Assembly (NCBI GenBank): GCA_022113835.1
Contig: JAILWY010000025.1
Coordinates: 1,302,001-1,366,000, forward strand
Reading direction: 5' to 3'
Length of the DNA stretch: 64,000 nt
Origin: Atopsyche davidsoni
Taxonomy: Eukaryota; Arthropoda; Insecta; Trichoptera; Hydrobiosidae
A program made the position numbers and the translations under genes. A model generated the notes under the pieces. The model was not told where the DNA came from, made no database searches, and worked only from the letters and a program-made list of their open reading frames with translations. The number at the start of each line of letters is the position of its first letter. The stretch's first letter is position 1. This document shows, one piece after another, positions 41,954 through 54,135 of the stretch.

Positions 41954-44138
41954 ATGAATGCGGTGCTGTGGTTCTTTTTCGGGGTGTTTTCTGCGGTTTC
42001 CGCATTAAACTTTGAAAGTAATCGATGCAGCGGTTTTGTAGACGACAAATTGTTTTTTACGTCAGTTCTCGGTGATATAAATGTTCATGGACGAATACTG
42101 ATTGACAAAGAAGGCAACATCTTCTACATCATTAAAACAGGAGACGGTTATTATAAACCAACAATAATAAGTTTATACGTAAAGAGAGCAAAGACGTTGA
42201 CTCATGAATTTATCGAAGGTACGTTTTGATTAACTTATTTTACGCTACATCATATTGATATATTTAAGTAATAATTTAAACTATATCTTTTTTATATTTA
42301 TTTGAATAAAGCATTTTTGACACTTTTCTTTTTTGGAGTTCCGATGCTTCTGTTACGGTTCTGGGAACATTTTCAGGATGTAAAATTGATTTCACGAGAA
42401 AAAACGTTTAAGGTCTGTAAGGGTTTGAATGAGATTTTTACTACTCCGGATCAAACATGTTAAGTACTCGGGAGCGAGCGCACCTCTCCGAGCGAGCTGG
42501 CAGCCTTACTGAAAAAACGCGTGTGTTTTTAAAAGACATTCTCCTTTCCACACAGACTGCTGCCATCCAAGTCCCTGACATGCCCCAGTTCCGGGTCCTG
42601 TACCATTGGAATATCAGAAAAATGCATCATAATAACATATTTTTAGATTCCAAGTAGCAGACAATGCTCATTTTATATTTGTATTAAAAAGATTAACTAA
42701 TAAATTGTTTGTATATTTATTTTAGGACAACCTCCCGGTATAACAGATTGGGTTATGGACCAAAATGAAGATATATTCATTTCCACAAAGGAACAGGGAA
42801 TATATAAATACACTTCTGAAAATGGTTTTATAACTCTTCTCATACCATCGGTATATTTTTATTTTATTTAATTTTACTTTAATCCATCTTTATATAATCT
42901 AATATGTAATCAAACCATTGCATAATCAAGTATATCATCAAAAATCATACACACACACACAAAAAAATATATATATATATATATTATAATGTATAAATAT
43001 CATCTTTGGGTGTCATTCTACAAAAAAGGGGAGACCATTTCACTGAACATATATTCTTTCTGCAACAGGCTACAGAAAAGTTACCAGGAAGACCCCATTT
43101 CTACAAGGTTCTTTCTTCCAGACCTTATCCATGCACAATCATTCTAAGTCCACTATTCTGTTACCGATACTCCACACAAACTCAGGGCACAGAATGGGGA
43201 GAGCAGGAGTGCCTTAATATATAAAACATTGATTTAGATTTTTTAATTGTTTTAGAATCGCAACATACCTGCGCTTGGAATGACTGTCGACGGGATTATT
43301 TATGCTTCCGATGGAAGCAATCCAGGATCTTTGTACCGAATTTTGGCAGACAGGATGGTCATGTCCCCTGGACCCAGCAACGTACAGAGACTTGCTTTTG
43401 ATAGGGAAGATAACTTGTACGTGCGCGTAACCTCAGATTCAAGGGGGCGTGGTCACGAGACAATCATCATCCGAGACCAGAGACCGGAAATAGTCAACTT
43501 AACAGGTGACTAGTTAATTAGGTTATTAGCTATGGCTACCTTTATAAATATCTGCTTAAGCTTTTATAAAATAATTTTATATTGAAGTGACATACTATCT
43601 AAACGGCGAGGGCGCTATTTGATATTTATTAACACAAGTACTGAACAGAATATATATGTACCCATACGTAAATTTGAAGCTTTCAGAATAAAAAGTGTTG
43701 TGCCAATATTAAGTTTTTCAGAACTCCCAAACGACACATTTGATAACGTTCGATAACGCCACGAACACTATCTTCATCTGCCAAGACAACGGCCTCATCT
43801 ACCTGAAGCCTCCGAACATCGTCCCGTGGAAGGTTCCGGGACAGTCGACAGTGACGGCGATGGGGCTGGACAGCAAGGGGAACGTCTACCTCGGGACTGG
43901 CAAGCAGCTCCTGATGCTGGAGCCATGCGACTCGCAGCACAGACTTTTGAACAATGCCAAGAACACGGCGGAGCAGACGGCCATCTCAAATGACAAGAAT
44001 CCCACTAATGAAGATTTCCCATCGAGTATTCAAAATAATGACACTCGACTTCAATTGTTGGAGGAAAGGATAAAATATTTGGAAAATTTTGTGAAGAACT
44101 TGACAAAAATTGATAACGATTTTGAAACAGTTCGTTGA
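41954..44138 (+). CDS. Array copy A: secreted six-repeat propeller protein, ommochrome-binding-like
   Basis: Four coding exons, 41954-42218, 42726-42850, 43256-43505 and 43714-44138, give 354 residues. The start is the ATG of MNAVLWFFFGVFSAVSA, a clear signal peptide lying just after a TTTCAG that may be a 5' UTR acceptor; the frame is open further upstream but those residues look untranslated. Six similar strand motifs follow (IDKEGNIFY, MDQNEDIFIS, MTVDGIIYAS, FDREDNLYV, FDNATNTIFIC, LDSKGNVYLG), as expected for a six-bladed beta-propeller. Three cysteines (RCSGF, FICQD, EPCDS) are conserved across copies. The last 30 residues (LLEERIKYLENFVKNLTKI) look like a short coiled coil. The pattern resembles lepidopteran haemolymph ommochrome-binding proteins; that family assignment is from memory and moderate. 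The last acceptor is taken as AATATTAAG|TTTT because only it keeps phase in every copy. Confidence 0.75.
42950..42986. repeat. (CA)n-(TA)n microsatellite in intron of copy A
   Basis: A CA run, a short A-tract, then a TA run at the same intron position as in copies C, D, E and F. Confidence 0.8.
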
Positions 44139-46123
44139 TTCAAATTTCAACTTTAAAAAAAAAAAATTACGAAATCCAAAACAATATCAAATATGGATTT
44201 ATTTCTCAAGTGTTTGTATTGCTTATAAGCAAAAAATATTGTCCTTTTCATTAATAAAGTTATGTTAAAACATATAATATCTATTTAAAAATATAATCTC
44301 ATTTAACGTGCATAAAAATCGTTATATCGAATTAATATGTGTTGTCAATTTGTAATTGGTCATTGTATGCGACTATTTATTTTAAAATTAATATTTTTTG
44401 CTTATTAATAAAAAAAGTCTAAATGGAAAAAACGATATGAATGTATTATTTAAGAATACAAATAGATCTTTTTAATACTGGAATTGTAGTTTTTTTCATT
44501 AAATGTATAAATAAATATTTTTATAAATATCATTATAAGGTATGTCATCTCTTAAAATAAAAAAAATGACGTGCTTAAAAATAAGATAAAATCTTGCACA
44601 TAAAAATAAAAATTTATTAAAATAGGCAGTAGAAATATTCACAAAGCATCGGTATTTATAAATGCGGGAATTGTAGATATATTTGGATGTTTAAATGATT
44701 AATCTGAAATATTTAAAAGCTTGAATTAACATTGGAATTTGTCTGTTTGGGTTCATGTGACACATTTCCACATCCGGACGATAAGACGATGAGTCAATTG
44801 AGATAGTGAATAGTGTATCAGCCGCTTTTATCTGGATATAAAAGCAAAGAGCAAAAGTTATCGACTATGTGATAATTCTGTGTTATTTTAAAAGTGAAAT
44901 TGTACTAGGGCTGACCCTACCAGCATCCACGAGACATCGAGATCAGTTACAGATGATTGTCAAATATTCAATAAACTCAATTTTTTAAACCAAGGAACAT
45001 ATAGATGAAAGTGACATCTTAGAAAATTAAAATATTTCGTGTCTTTTTTTTTTCTTTTTAAAATCTGACACCAATGTCAAGAAAATTTTAAATTATAACA
45101 AATAAACGCAGTTATATTGCGAGAATGACCGCAAAATTATTTAAGCAGTAACTTGTCACACTAAAAAAATAAATTGCGTAGACACATCCCTGAAAATTAA
45201 AGCGTTTTTTAATTCAATTAATTATTCACAATCATATGAAGGTTTCTTCTGGCACTTCACTCTGAGCTGACTATCGATACGCACGTGTTATTTAAATACT
45301 ATACATAAATAAGGTTCTGATTGTAAGGTTTTTCGCAATTCGGAGAATCAACGGTAATATACTTAATTTTATATATTATTTTATAATACAACATGTAGTT
45401 TCGTGTTCTGCTTCTAAAGTGTTCACATGTCGACAGAAGAGCTTTGGACTCGATCTGGTTGAATCAACGTATCTTTTTAACTGTATGTTATGTTATATGT
45501 ATTCAGCTTAGAAAAAAATGTATAAAGATATTAAAAATATTGAATTTTGAAATCAGTGATTTGCGCTGATTGGTGCAACAGTGCTACGATTAAATTGTAA
45601 TGTAGGTAGATTACTAATGTTCTCAGAATGTGTGTTGCGCCGAGCGATTGCTTGGCCAGTCCAACAACAATGGTAAATAAGAACGGAGGTCTCTCTATAT
45701 ACACTACAAAAGTAAAGAAGATTGACAGTTTTATTAATAACAGAGAGATTGTAAAGTGTTTACTTGTCGATAGAAGAGTTTTGGACTCGATCTAGTTGAA
45801 ACATCGTATTTTTATAGTTGTATGTTATGTTATATGTATTCAGTCTGGAAAAAAATGTTAAAAAATATTGAATATAGAAATCAGTGATGTGCGCTTGTTG
45901 GGATAAATAAAAACGATTGACAGTTTTTTTAAATAACAGAAACTCTCAGCAAATATTCAAAACACTTGCATCTCCTCAAAGCTCAGAAAATAAAATTATT
46001 TACCTGTTCCATTCATTAAGCATTTCATAGAAAACTTCTAGCGAAGTAAAGAAATGGCGAATCTTTGGTATGGTGATTAACGATTTGGTGAAATTTATAC
46101 GATTTCTTGTTTCAGGCTCTAGA
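44139..46123. repeat. Spacer between array copies A and B
   Basis: No other gene. It holds the 3' UTR of A (AATAAAG-type signal near 44253) and then the shared spacer modules, including AGGGCTGACCCTACCAGCAT near 44907 and two copies of the TTCAC.TGTCGA module. It is closely similar to the spacer upstream of copy F. Confidence 0.6.
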
Positions 46124-47615
46124 ATGAATGCGGTGTTGTGGTTATTTTTCGGGGTGTTTTCTGCGGTTTCCGCATTAAACTTAGAAAGTAATCAATGCAG
46201 CAGTTTTGTAGACGATAAACTGTTTTTCACGTCAGTTCTCGTTGATGTAAATGTTCACGGACGAATACTGGCCGACAAAGAAGGCAACATCTTCTACACC
46301 ATTAAAACAGGAGACGGTTATTATACACCAGCAACAATAAGGTTATACGTAAGGAGAGCAAAGACGTTGACTCATGAATTGATCGATGGTACGTTTTAGT
46401 TAACCTATTTTACGCTACATCATATTAATATATTTAAGTAATAATTTAAACTATATTTTTATATATTTATTTGAATATAGCATTTTTAACTCTTTTCTTT
46501 TTTGGAGTTCTGATGCTTCTGTTACGGTTCTGGGGACATTTTCAGAATGTAAAATTGATTTCTCGATAAAGAACATTTACTGTATGTGAGGATTTGAATG
46601 AGATTTTTATTACTCCGGATCAAACTTGTTAAGTACTCGGGAGCGAGAACTTAACCGAGCAAGCTGGCATCCTTTCTGAAAGAACGTGTGTGTTATGAAA
46701 AGAAATTCTCCTTTCCACACAGACTGCTACCATCCAAGTCCATGACATGCCCCAGTTCCGGGTCCTGTACCATTGGAATATCAAAAAAATGCATCATAAT
46801 AACATATTTTTAGAATCCAAGTAGCAGACAATGCTCATTTTATATTTGTATTAAAAAGATTAACTAATAAATTGTTCGTATATTTGTTTCAGGACAACCT
46901 ACAGATATAACAGATTGGATTATGGACCAAAATGAAGATATATTCATTTCCACAAATGGCAAGGGAATATATAAATACACTTTTGAAAATGGTTTAATAA
47001 CTCATCTTATACCAATGGTATATTTCTATTTTATTTGTTTGTACTTTAATTCATCATTATATAATTTAATATGTAATCAAACCATTGCATAATCACGTAT
47101 ATCATCATACAATCATACTCACACACACTTTGTGGCTTTCTACAGAGTAGGTTGTTGACCATTTCACTGAACATATATTCTTTCTGTAGCAGGCTACAGA
47201 AATGTTACCAGGAAGACCCCACTTCTACAAGGTTTTGTTTCATTTCAAGTCCACTATTCCGTTACCGATACTCCACACAAGCTCAGGGCACAGAATGGGG
47301 AGAGCAGGAGTGCCTAAATATATAAAATATTGATTTAGATTTTTTTTATTGTTTTAGAATCGCAACATACCTGCGCTTGGAATTACTGTCGACGGGACTA
47401 TTTATGCTTCCGATGGAAGCGATCCAGGATCTTTGTACCGTATTTTGGCAGGCAGGATGGTCAAGTCTCCTGGTCCCAGCAACGTACAGAGACTTGCTTT
47501 TGACAGGGAAGATAACATGTACGTGCGCGTAAACTCAGATCCAAGTGAGCGCAGTGGCGAGACAATCATCATCCGAGACCAGAGACCGGAAATAGTCAAC
47601 TTAACAGGTGACTAG
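46124..47615 (+). pseudogene. Array copy B: 3'-truncated propeller gene lacking the last coding exon
   Basis: Exons 46124-46388, 46893-47017 and 47358-47607 are intact and match the other copies in length and phase. After the last donor (ACAG|GTGACT) only about 30 nt of intron remain (to ACTTGCTCGGCTGG at about 47634); they then join directly to CGATTTTGAAACAGTTCG, which is the very end of coding exon 4. Roughly 600 bp, containing most of the intron and nearly the whole last exon, is gone. Reading through the donor gives a stop after LTGD and about 215 residues, without propeller repeats 5 and 6, the third cysteine or the coiled coil. Otherwise it is almost identical to copy F. It may be dead, or could splice to a downstream phase-1 acceptor in copy C. 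Confidence 0.75.
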
Positions 47616-49284
47616 TTAACTACTTGCTCGGCTGGCGATTTTGAAACAGTTCGTTGATTCAAGTTTCAAATTATGCAATCCCAAAAAATATCTAATATGG
47701 ATTTATTTCTCAAGTGTTTGTATTGCTTATTAGCAAAAAATATTGTACTTTTCTTGAATAATGTTATGTTAAAACATAAAATATAATCTCTTTTAACATG
47801 CATAAAAAAAATTATATCAATTGAATATGTGTCATTGTACGCGACCATTTATCTCAAAATGAATATCGTTTGCTTATTAATAAAAAAAGGTTAAATGCAA
47901 AAAACGATATGTATGAATTATTTAAGAATACAAATAGATCTATTTTATACTGAAATTGTATTTTTTTCATTAAATGTATAAATAAATATATTTATGAATA
48001 TCATTTTAAGGTATGTCAACTCTTAAAATAAAAAAAAACGTGCTTAAAAATAAGATAAAAATTTGCACATAAGAAGAAAACTGTATTAGAATATGCAGTA
48101 GAAATATTCACAAAGCATTGGATTTTATAAATGCGGGAATCGTAGATATATATGGATGTTTAAATGATTAATCTGAAATATTTAAAAGCTTGAATTAACA
48201 TTGGAATATGAAATTTGTCTTTATGTGACACATTACCACATCCGGACGATAAGACGATGAGTCAATTGAGATTGTGAATAGTGTATCTGGATAGCTTGTG
48301 CTCTGTTTATGACCAGCTTTTATCTGGATATTAAAGTAAAGAGTAAAAGTTATCGACTATGTGATAATTCTGTGTTATTTTAAAAGAGAAATTGTACTAG
48401 GGCTGACCCTACCAGCATCCACGAGGCATCGAGTTCAGTTACAGATGATTGTCAAATATTCAATAAACTCAATTTTTTATACCATAATAGAAAATATAGA
48501 TGAAAATGGCATAGTTGTTAGTTAAAATATTTCCTGTCTCACCATTTTTTTCTTTTTAAAACCTGACACCAATGACAAGAAAATTTTAAATTATAACAAA
48601 TAAACACAGTTATATTGCGAGAATGACCACAAAAAGATTTCAGTAGTCACTTGTCACACTGAAAAAAAATTGCGTAGTCACATCCCTGAAAATTATAACG
48701 TGTTTTGATTAAATTGATTATTCACAATCATATGAAAGTCTTTTCTGGCACTTCACTCTTAGCTGAATATCGACACGCACGTAATATTTAAAAAATACTG
48801 TACACAAATAAGGTTCTGATTGAAAGGATTTTCGTAATTTGGAGAAGCAACGGTAATAAACTTAAATTATTATTTGTTTTAATAATTACAACATGTAGCT
48901 TCGTGTTCTGGTAGTAAAGTGTTCACTTGTCGACAGAAGAGTTTTGGACTCGATCTGGTTGAAACAACGTATTTTTATAGCTGTATGTTATGTTACATGT
49001 ATTCAGTCTGGAAAAATGTAATAATATATTGAATATGGAAATCAGTGATGTGCGCTTGTTGGGATAAATAAAAACGATTGACAGTTTTTTTAAATAACAG
49101 AAACTCTCAGCAAATACTCAAAACACTTGCACCTCCTCAGAGCTCAGAAAGTTTAATTATTTACCAGTAACATTGATTTAGGATTTCATTGAAAACTACT
49201 AGCGAATTAAATAAATGGCGAATCTTTGGTATCCTGAATAACGATTTGGTGAAGTTTATACGATTTCTTGTTTCAGGCTCAAGA
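47616..49284. repeat. Spacer between array copies B and C
   Basis: Residual 3' end and UTR of B (TTCAAGTTTCAAATTATGCA, the variant also seen after copy F), then shared modules including AGGGCTGACCCTACCAGCAT near 48400 and a single TTCACTTGTCGACAGAAGAG module. No other gene. Confidence 0.6.
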
Positions 49285-50279
49285 ATGAATGCGGTGCTGT
49301 GGTTCTTTTTCGGGGTGTTTTCTGCGGTTTCCGCATTAAACTTAGAACGTAATCAATGAAGCAGTTTTGTAGACGACAAATTGTTTTTCACGTCAGTTAT
49401 CGGTTATGTGAATGTTCAAGGACGAATACTGATCGACAAAGAAGGCAACATCTTCTACAAAATAGATAATTCCATTCAGAGAAATACTTTTCATTTATAC
49501 GTAAGGAGAGCAAAGACGTTGACTCATGAATTGATCGAAGGTATGTTTTAGTTAACCTATTTTACGCTACATCATATTAATATATTTAAGTAATAATTTA
49601 AACTATATTTTTTATATTTATTTGAATAAAGCATTTTATACTCTTTTCTTTTTTGGAGTTCCGATGCTTCTGTTACGCTTCTGGGGATATTTTCAGGATG
49701 TAAAATTGATTTCACGAAAAAGAGCATTTAATTTCTGTGAGGATTTCAACGAGATTTTTACTACTCTGAATCAAACTTGTTAACTACTCGGGAGCGAGCG
49801 CACCTCTCCGAGCACTTAACAAGTTTCCTGGCAGCATTCCTAAAAAAACGAGTGTGTTATGAAAAGAAATTCTCCTTTCCACACAGACTGCTTCCATCCA
49901 AGTTCCTGGCATGCCCCAGTTCCGGGTCCTGTACCATTGGAATATCAGAAAAATGCATCATAATAACATATTTTTAGAATCCAAGTAGCAGACCATGCTC
50001 ATTTTATATTTGTATTAAAAAGATTAACTGATAAATTGATTGTATATTTGTTTCAGGACAACCTACCTATATAACAGATTGGATTATGGACCAAAATGAA
50101 GATATATTCATTTCCACGATTTTCCAGGGAATATATAAATACACTTCTGAAAATGGTTTAATAACTCTTTTTACACCAATGGTATATTTTTATTTTTTTG
50201 TTTCCATTATAATCTACTTTAATCCATCTTTATATTTCGTAATCAAACCAATACATTATCACGTATACCATCATACAAT

Positions 50280-50348
<69 letters not shown>

Positions 50349-51504
50349 ATATATATCTTCTTCGGGTGGCTTTCTACAGAGGAGGTTGTTAACCATTTAA
50401 CTAAACATATATTCTTTCTGTAGAGGCTACAGAAAAGTTACCAGTAAGACCCCACTTCTTCAAAGTACTTCCAGAACATATTCCTGTACAATCATTCCAA
50501 AGCCACTATGCTCAGGGCAGAGAATAGGGAGAGCGGGGTGCATAAATAAATAAAGTATGGATTTAGATTTATTAAATTGTTTTAGAAGCGCAACATAATG
50601 ACGCTTGGAATGACTGCAGACGGGACTATTTATGGTTCCGATAGAAACCATCCAAAATCTTTATATCGTATTTCGGCTGGCAGGGTTGACATATTCCCCG
50701 GACTCAAGGGCGTACAGAGACTTGCTTTCGATAGGGAAGATAACATGTACGTGCGCCTAATCTCTTTATCAATTGGTCGCTTTGTCGACAATATCATCAT
50801 CCGATACCAGAGACCGGAAATAGCCAGCGTAACAGGTGACTAGTTAACTACTTGCTCGGCTGGGGCTATCTTTATAAATATCTGCTCAAGCTTTTTTATG
50901 GCCAAATAATTTTATATTCGATTTAAATATTCTGTAGACGGCCAAGGAGCTACTTGTCATATATTATCACTTAAACATGTTTGATGTACTTAACAGAATA
51001 AATATGTACACATACGTAAATTTGAAGCTTTCAGAATAAAAAGTGGTGTGCCAATATTAAGTTTTCAGGAACTCCGAAACGACCAACTTGATAACGTTCG
51101 ATAACGCCACGAACACTATCTTCATCTGCCAAGACGACGGCCTCCTCTACCTGAAGCCTCCGAGCATCGTCCCGCGGAAGGTTCCGGGACAGTCGAAAGT
51201 GACGGCGATGGGGCTGGACAGCAAGGGGAACGTCTACCTCGGGAATGGCATGCAACTCATGATTCTGGAGCCATGCGACTCGCAGCACAGACTTTTGAAG
51301 AACGCCAAGAACACGGTGGAGCAGACGACCATCTCAAATGACAACAAGCCAACAAATGAAGGTTTCTCGTTGGGCACTCAGAATAATGACACCCGATTTC
51401 AATTGTTGGAGGAACGAATCAAATATTTGGAAAGTTTGGTGAAGAACTTGACAAAAATTGATAACGATTTTGAAACAGATCGTTTATTCATTTTTCAACT
51501 TTAA
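49285..51504 (+). pseudogene. Array copy C: propeller gene with nonsense codon at a conserved cysteine
   Basis: Exons 49285-49540, 50057-50181, 50586-50835 and 51062-51504 keep all junctions and phases (358 codons). Codon 25, cysteine (TGC) in every other copy, is TGA at 49357-49359, shortly after the signal peptide. Everything downstream remains open, so the loss is recent or is bypassed. The variable segment after GNIFY is 9 nt shorter than in A and reads KIDNSIQRNTFH. The usual stop after FETVR is changed (FETDR) and the frame runs six residues further to TAA. Domain 6-repeat pattern and coiled coil are otherwise as in A. A sequencing error at the TGA cannot be excluded. Confidence 0.7.
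50280..50343. repeat. (CA)n-(TA)n microsatellite in intron of copy C
   Basis: About 18 nt of CA followed by about 45 nt of TA, at the same intron position as in A, D, E and F but much longer than in A. Confidence 0.85.
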
Positions 51505-53101
51505 AAAAAAAAAATTACGCAATTCAATAAAACATCAATTATGGATATATTTCTCATGTGCTTTTTTGATTATTAGCAAAAAATATTGTCCTTTTTATGA
51601 ATAAAGTTATGTTAAAACATAAAATATATATCATAAAATAACATAAAAAATATAATCTCTTTTAACGTGCATAAAAAAATTATATCGAATAAATATGTGT
51701 TATCAATTTTTTAATTGGTCATTGTACGCGACCAATTATCTTAAAATTAATATGTTATGCTTATTAATAAAAAAATATTAAATGCAAAAACGATATGTAT
51801 GTATTATTTAAGAATACAAATAGATCTATTTAATACTGAAATTGTAGTTTTCTCATTAAACGTATAAATAAATATATTTATGAATATCATTATAAGCTTA
51901 TAAGGTATGTCATATCTAAAAATAAAAAAATTTCATGCATTAAAATATGATAAAAAATAGCACATCAGAATCAAATTGTATTAAAATAGACAGTAAAAAT
52001 ATTCACAAAGCTTGAATTAACATCGGAATATGTCTGTTTGTCTTCATGTGATACATTTCCACATCCGAACGATAAGATGATGAGTCCCATTGAGGTGAAT
52101 AGTTTATCTGGATAGCTTGTGCTCTGTTTATGAGCAGCTTATATCTGGATATTAAAGAAAATAGTAAAGGTTATCGACCATCCGATAATTCTGTGTTATT
52201 TTAAAAGTGAAATTGTACTAGGGCTGATCCTACCAGCATCCACGAGACATCGAGTTCAGTTACAGATGATTGTCAAATATTCAATAAACTCAATTTTTTA
52301 TACCATAATAGAAAATATAGTTGAAAATGGCATTGTTGTTAATTAAAATATTTCCTGTCTCACCTTTTTTTTAATTTTAAAACCTGACATTGGTGTCAAG
52401 AAAATTTTAAATTATAATAAATTAACACAGTTATATTGCGAGAAAGACCGCAAAATTATTTAAGCAGTCATTTGTTACACCGAAAAATAAATTGCGTAGT
52501 CACATCCCTGAATATTATAACGTGTTTTGATTAAATTGATTATTCACAATCATATGAAAGTCTTTTCGGGCACTTCACTCTGAGCTGACTATCGACACGC
52601 ACGTATTATTTAAAAAATACTTTACACAAATAAGGTTCTGATTGTAAGACTTTTCGTAATTTGGAGGAGCAACGGTAATATACTTAAATTATTATTATTT
52701 TTAACAATTACAACATGTAGCTTCGTGATCTGGTGGTAAAGTGTTCACTTGAAGACAGAAGAGCTTTGGACTCGATCTGGTTGAAACAACGTATTTTTAT
52801 AGTTGTATGTTATGTTACATGTATTCAGTCTAGAAAAAATGTAATAAAATATTGAATATGGAAATCAGTGATGTGCGCTTGTTGGGATAAATAAAAACGA
52901 TTGAAAGTTTTGAACAGAAACTCTCAGCAAATACTCAAAACACTTGCACCTCCTCAGAGCTCAGAAAGTTTAATTATTTACCAGTAACATTGATTTAGGA
53001 TTTCATTGAAAACTACTAGCGAAGTAAAGAAATGGCGAATCATTGGTATGGTGAATAACTATTTGGTGAAGTTTATACGATTTCTTGTTTCAGGCTCAAG
53101 A
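51505..53101. repeat. Spacer between array copies C and D
   Basis: 3' UTR of C, shared modules (AGGGCTGATCCTACCAGCAT near 52219; one TTCACTTGAAGACAGAAGAG module) and the conserved 190-bp segment before the next ATG. No other gene. Confidence 0.6.
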
Positions 53102-54097
53102 ATGAATGCAGTGCTGTGGTTATTTTTCGGGGTGTTTTCTGCGGTTTCCGCATTAAACATAGAACGTAACCAATGCAGCAGTTTTGTAGACGACAAATTA
53201 TTTTTTACGTCAGTTCTCGGTTATGTGAATGTTCAAGGACGAATACTGATCGACAAGGAAGGCAACATCTTCTACATAGCAGATAAAGGTCTCAATTATG
53301 AAAATAATAATAGGATTTTTCATTTATACGTAAGGAGAGCAAAGACGTTGACTCATGAATTGATCGAAGGTACGTTTTAGTTAACCTATTTTATAAGATA
53401 TTTCGGTAATAATTTAAACTATATTTTTTTATATTTATTTGAATAAAGCATTTTTTCCTTTTTCGAGTTCCGATGCTTCTGTTACGCTTCTAGGGACATT
53501 TTCAGGATGTAAAATTAATTTCACGAAAAAAAGCATTTAATTTCTGTGAGGATTTTAACGAGATTTTTACTACTCTGAGTCAAACTTGTTAACTACTCGG
53601 GAGCGAGCGCACCTCTCCGAGTACTTAACAAGTTTCCTGGCAGCCTTCCTGAAAAAACGAGTGTGTTATGAAAAGAAATTCTCCTTTCCACACAGACTGC
53701 TACCATCCAAGTCCCTGACATGCCCCAGTTCCTGGTCCTGTACCATTTAAATATCAGAAAAATGCATCATAATAATTTTTTATAATCCAAGTAACAGACA
53801 ATGCCCATATTATATTTGTATTAAAAATATTAACTGATAAATTATTTGTATATTTGTTTCAGGACAACCTACAGATATAACAGATTGGATTATGGACCAA
53901 AATGAAGATATATTAATTTCCACAAATGGCCAGGGAATATATAAATACACTTCTGAAAATGGTTTAATTACTCTTCTTATTCCAATGGTATATTTTTATT
54001 TTTTTGATTCCATTATAATCTACTTTAATCCATCTTTATATTTCGTAATCAAACCAATACATTATCACGTATACCATCATATGATCATTCACACACA

Positions 54098-54135
<38 letters not shown>

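Noticed and set aside
43683..43940. Recurring - strand open frames (LRVAWLQ..., VDVPLAVQPH) in the last exon of each array copy
   Set aside because: They are antisense shadows of the conserved, GC-rich last coding exon; conservation follows the + strand codons.
49357..49359. In-frame TGA at a cysteine position, suggesting a selenocysteine codon
   Set aside because: No other copy uses TGA, no SECIS-like hairpin was noticed in the 3' flank, and the copy shows other signs of relaxed constraint. Simple nonsense mutation or read error is more likely.
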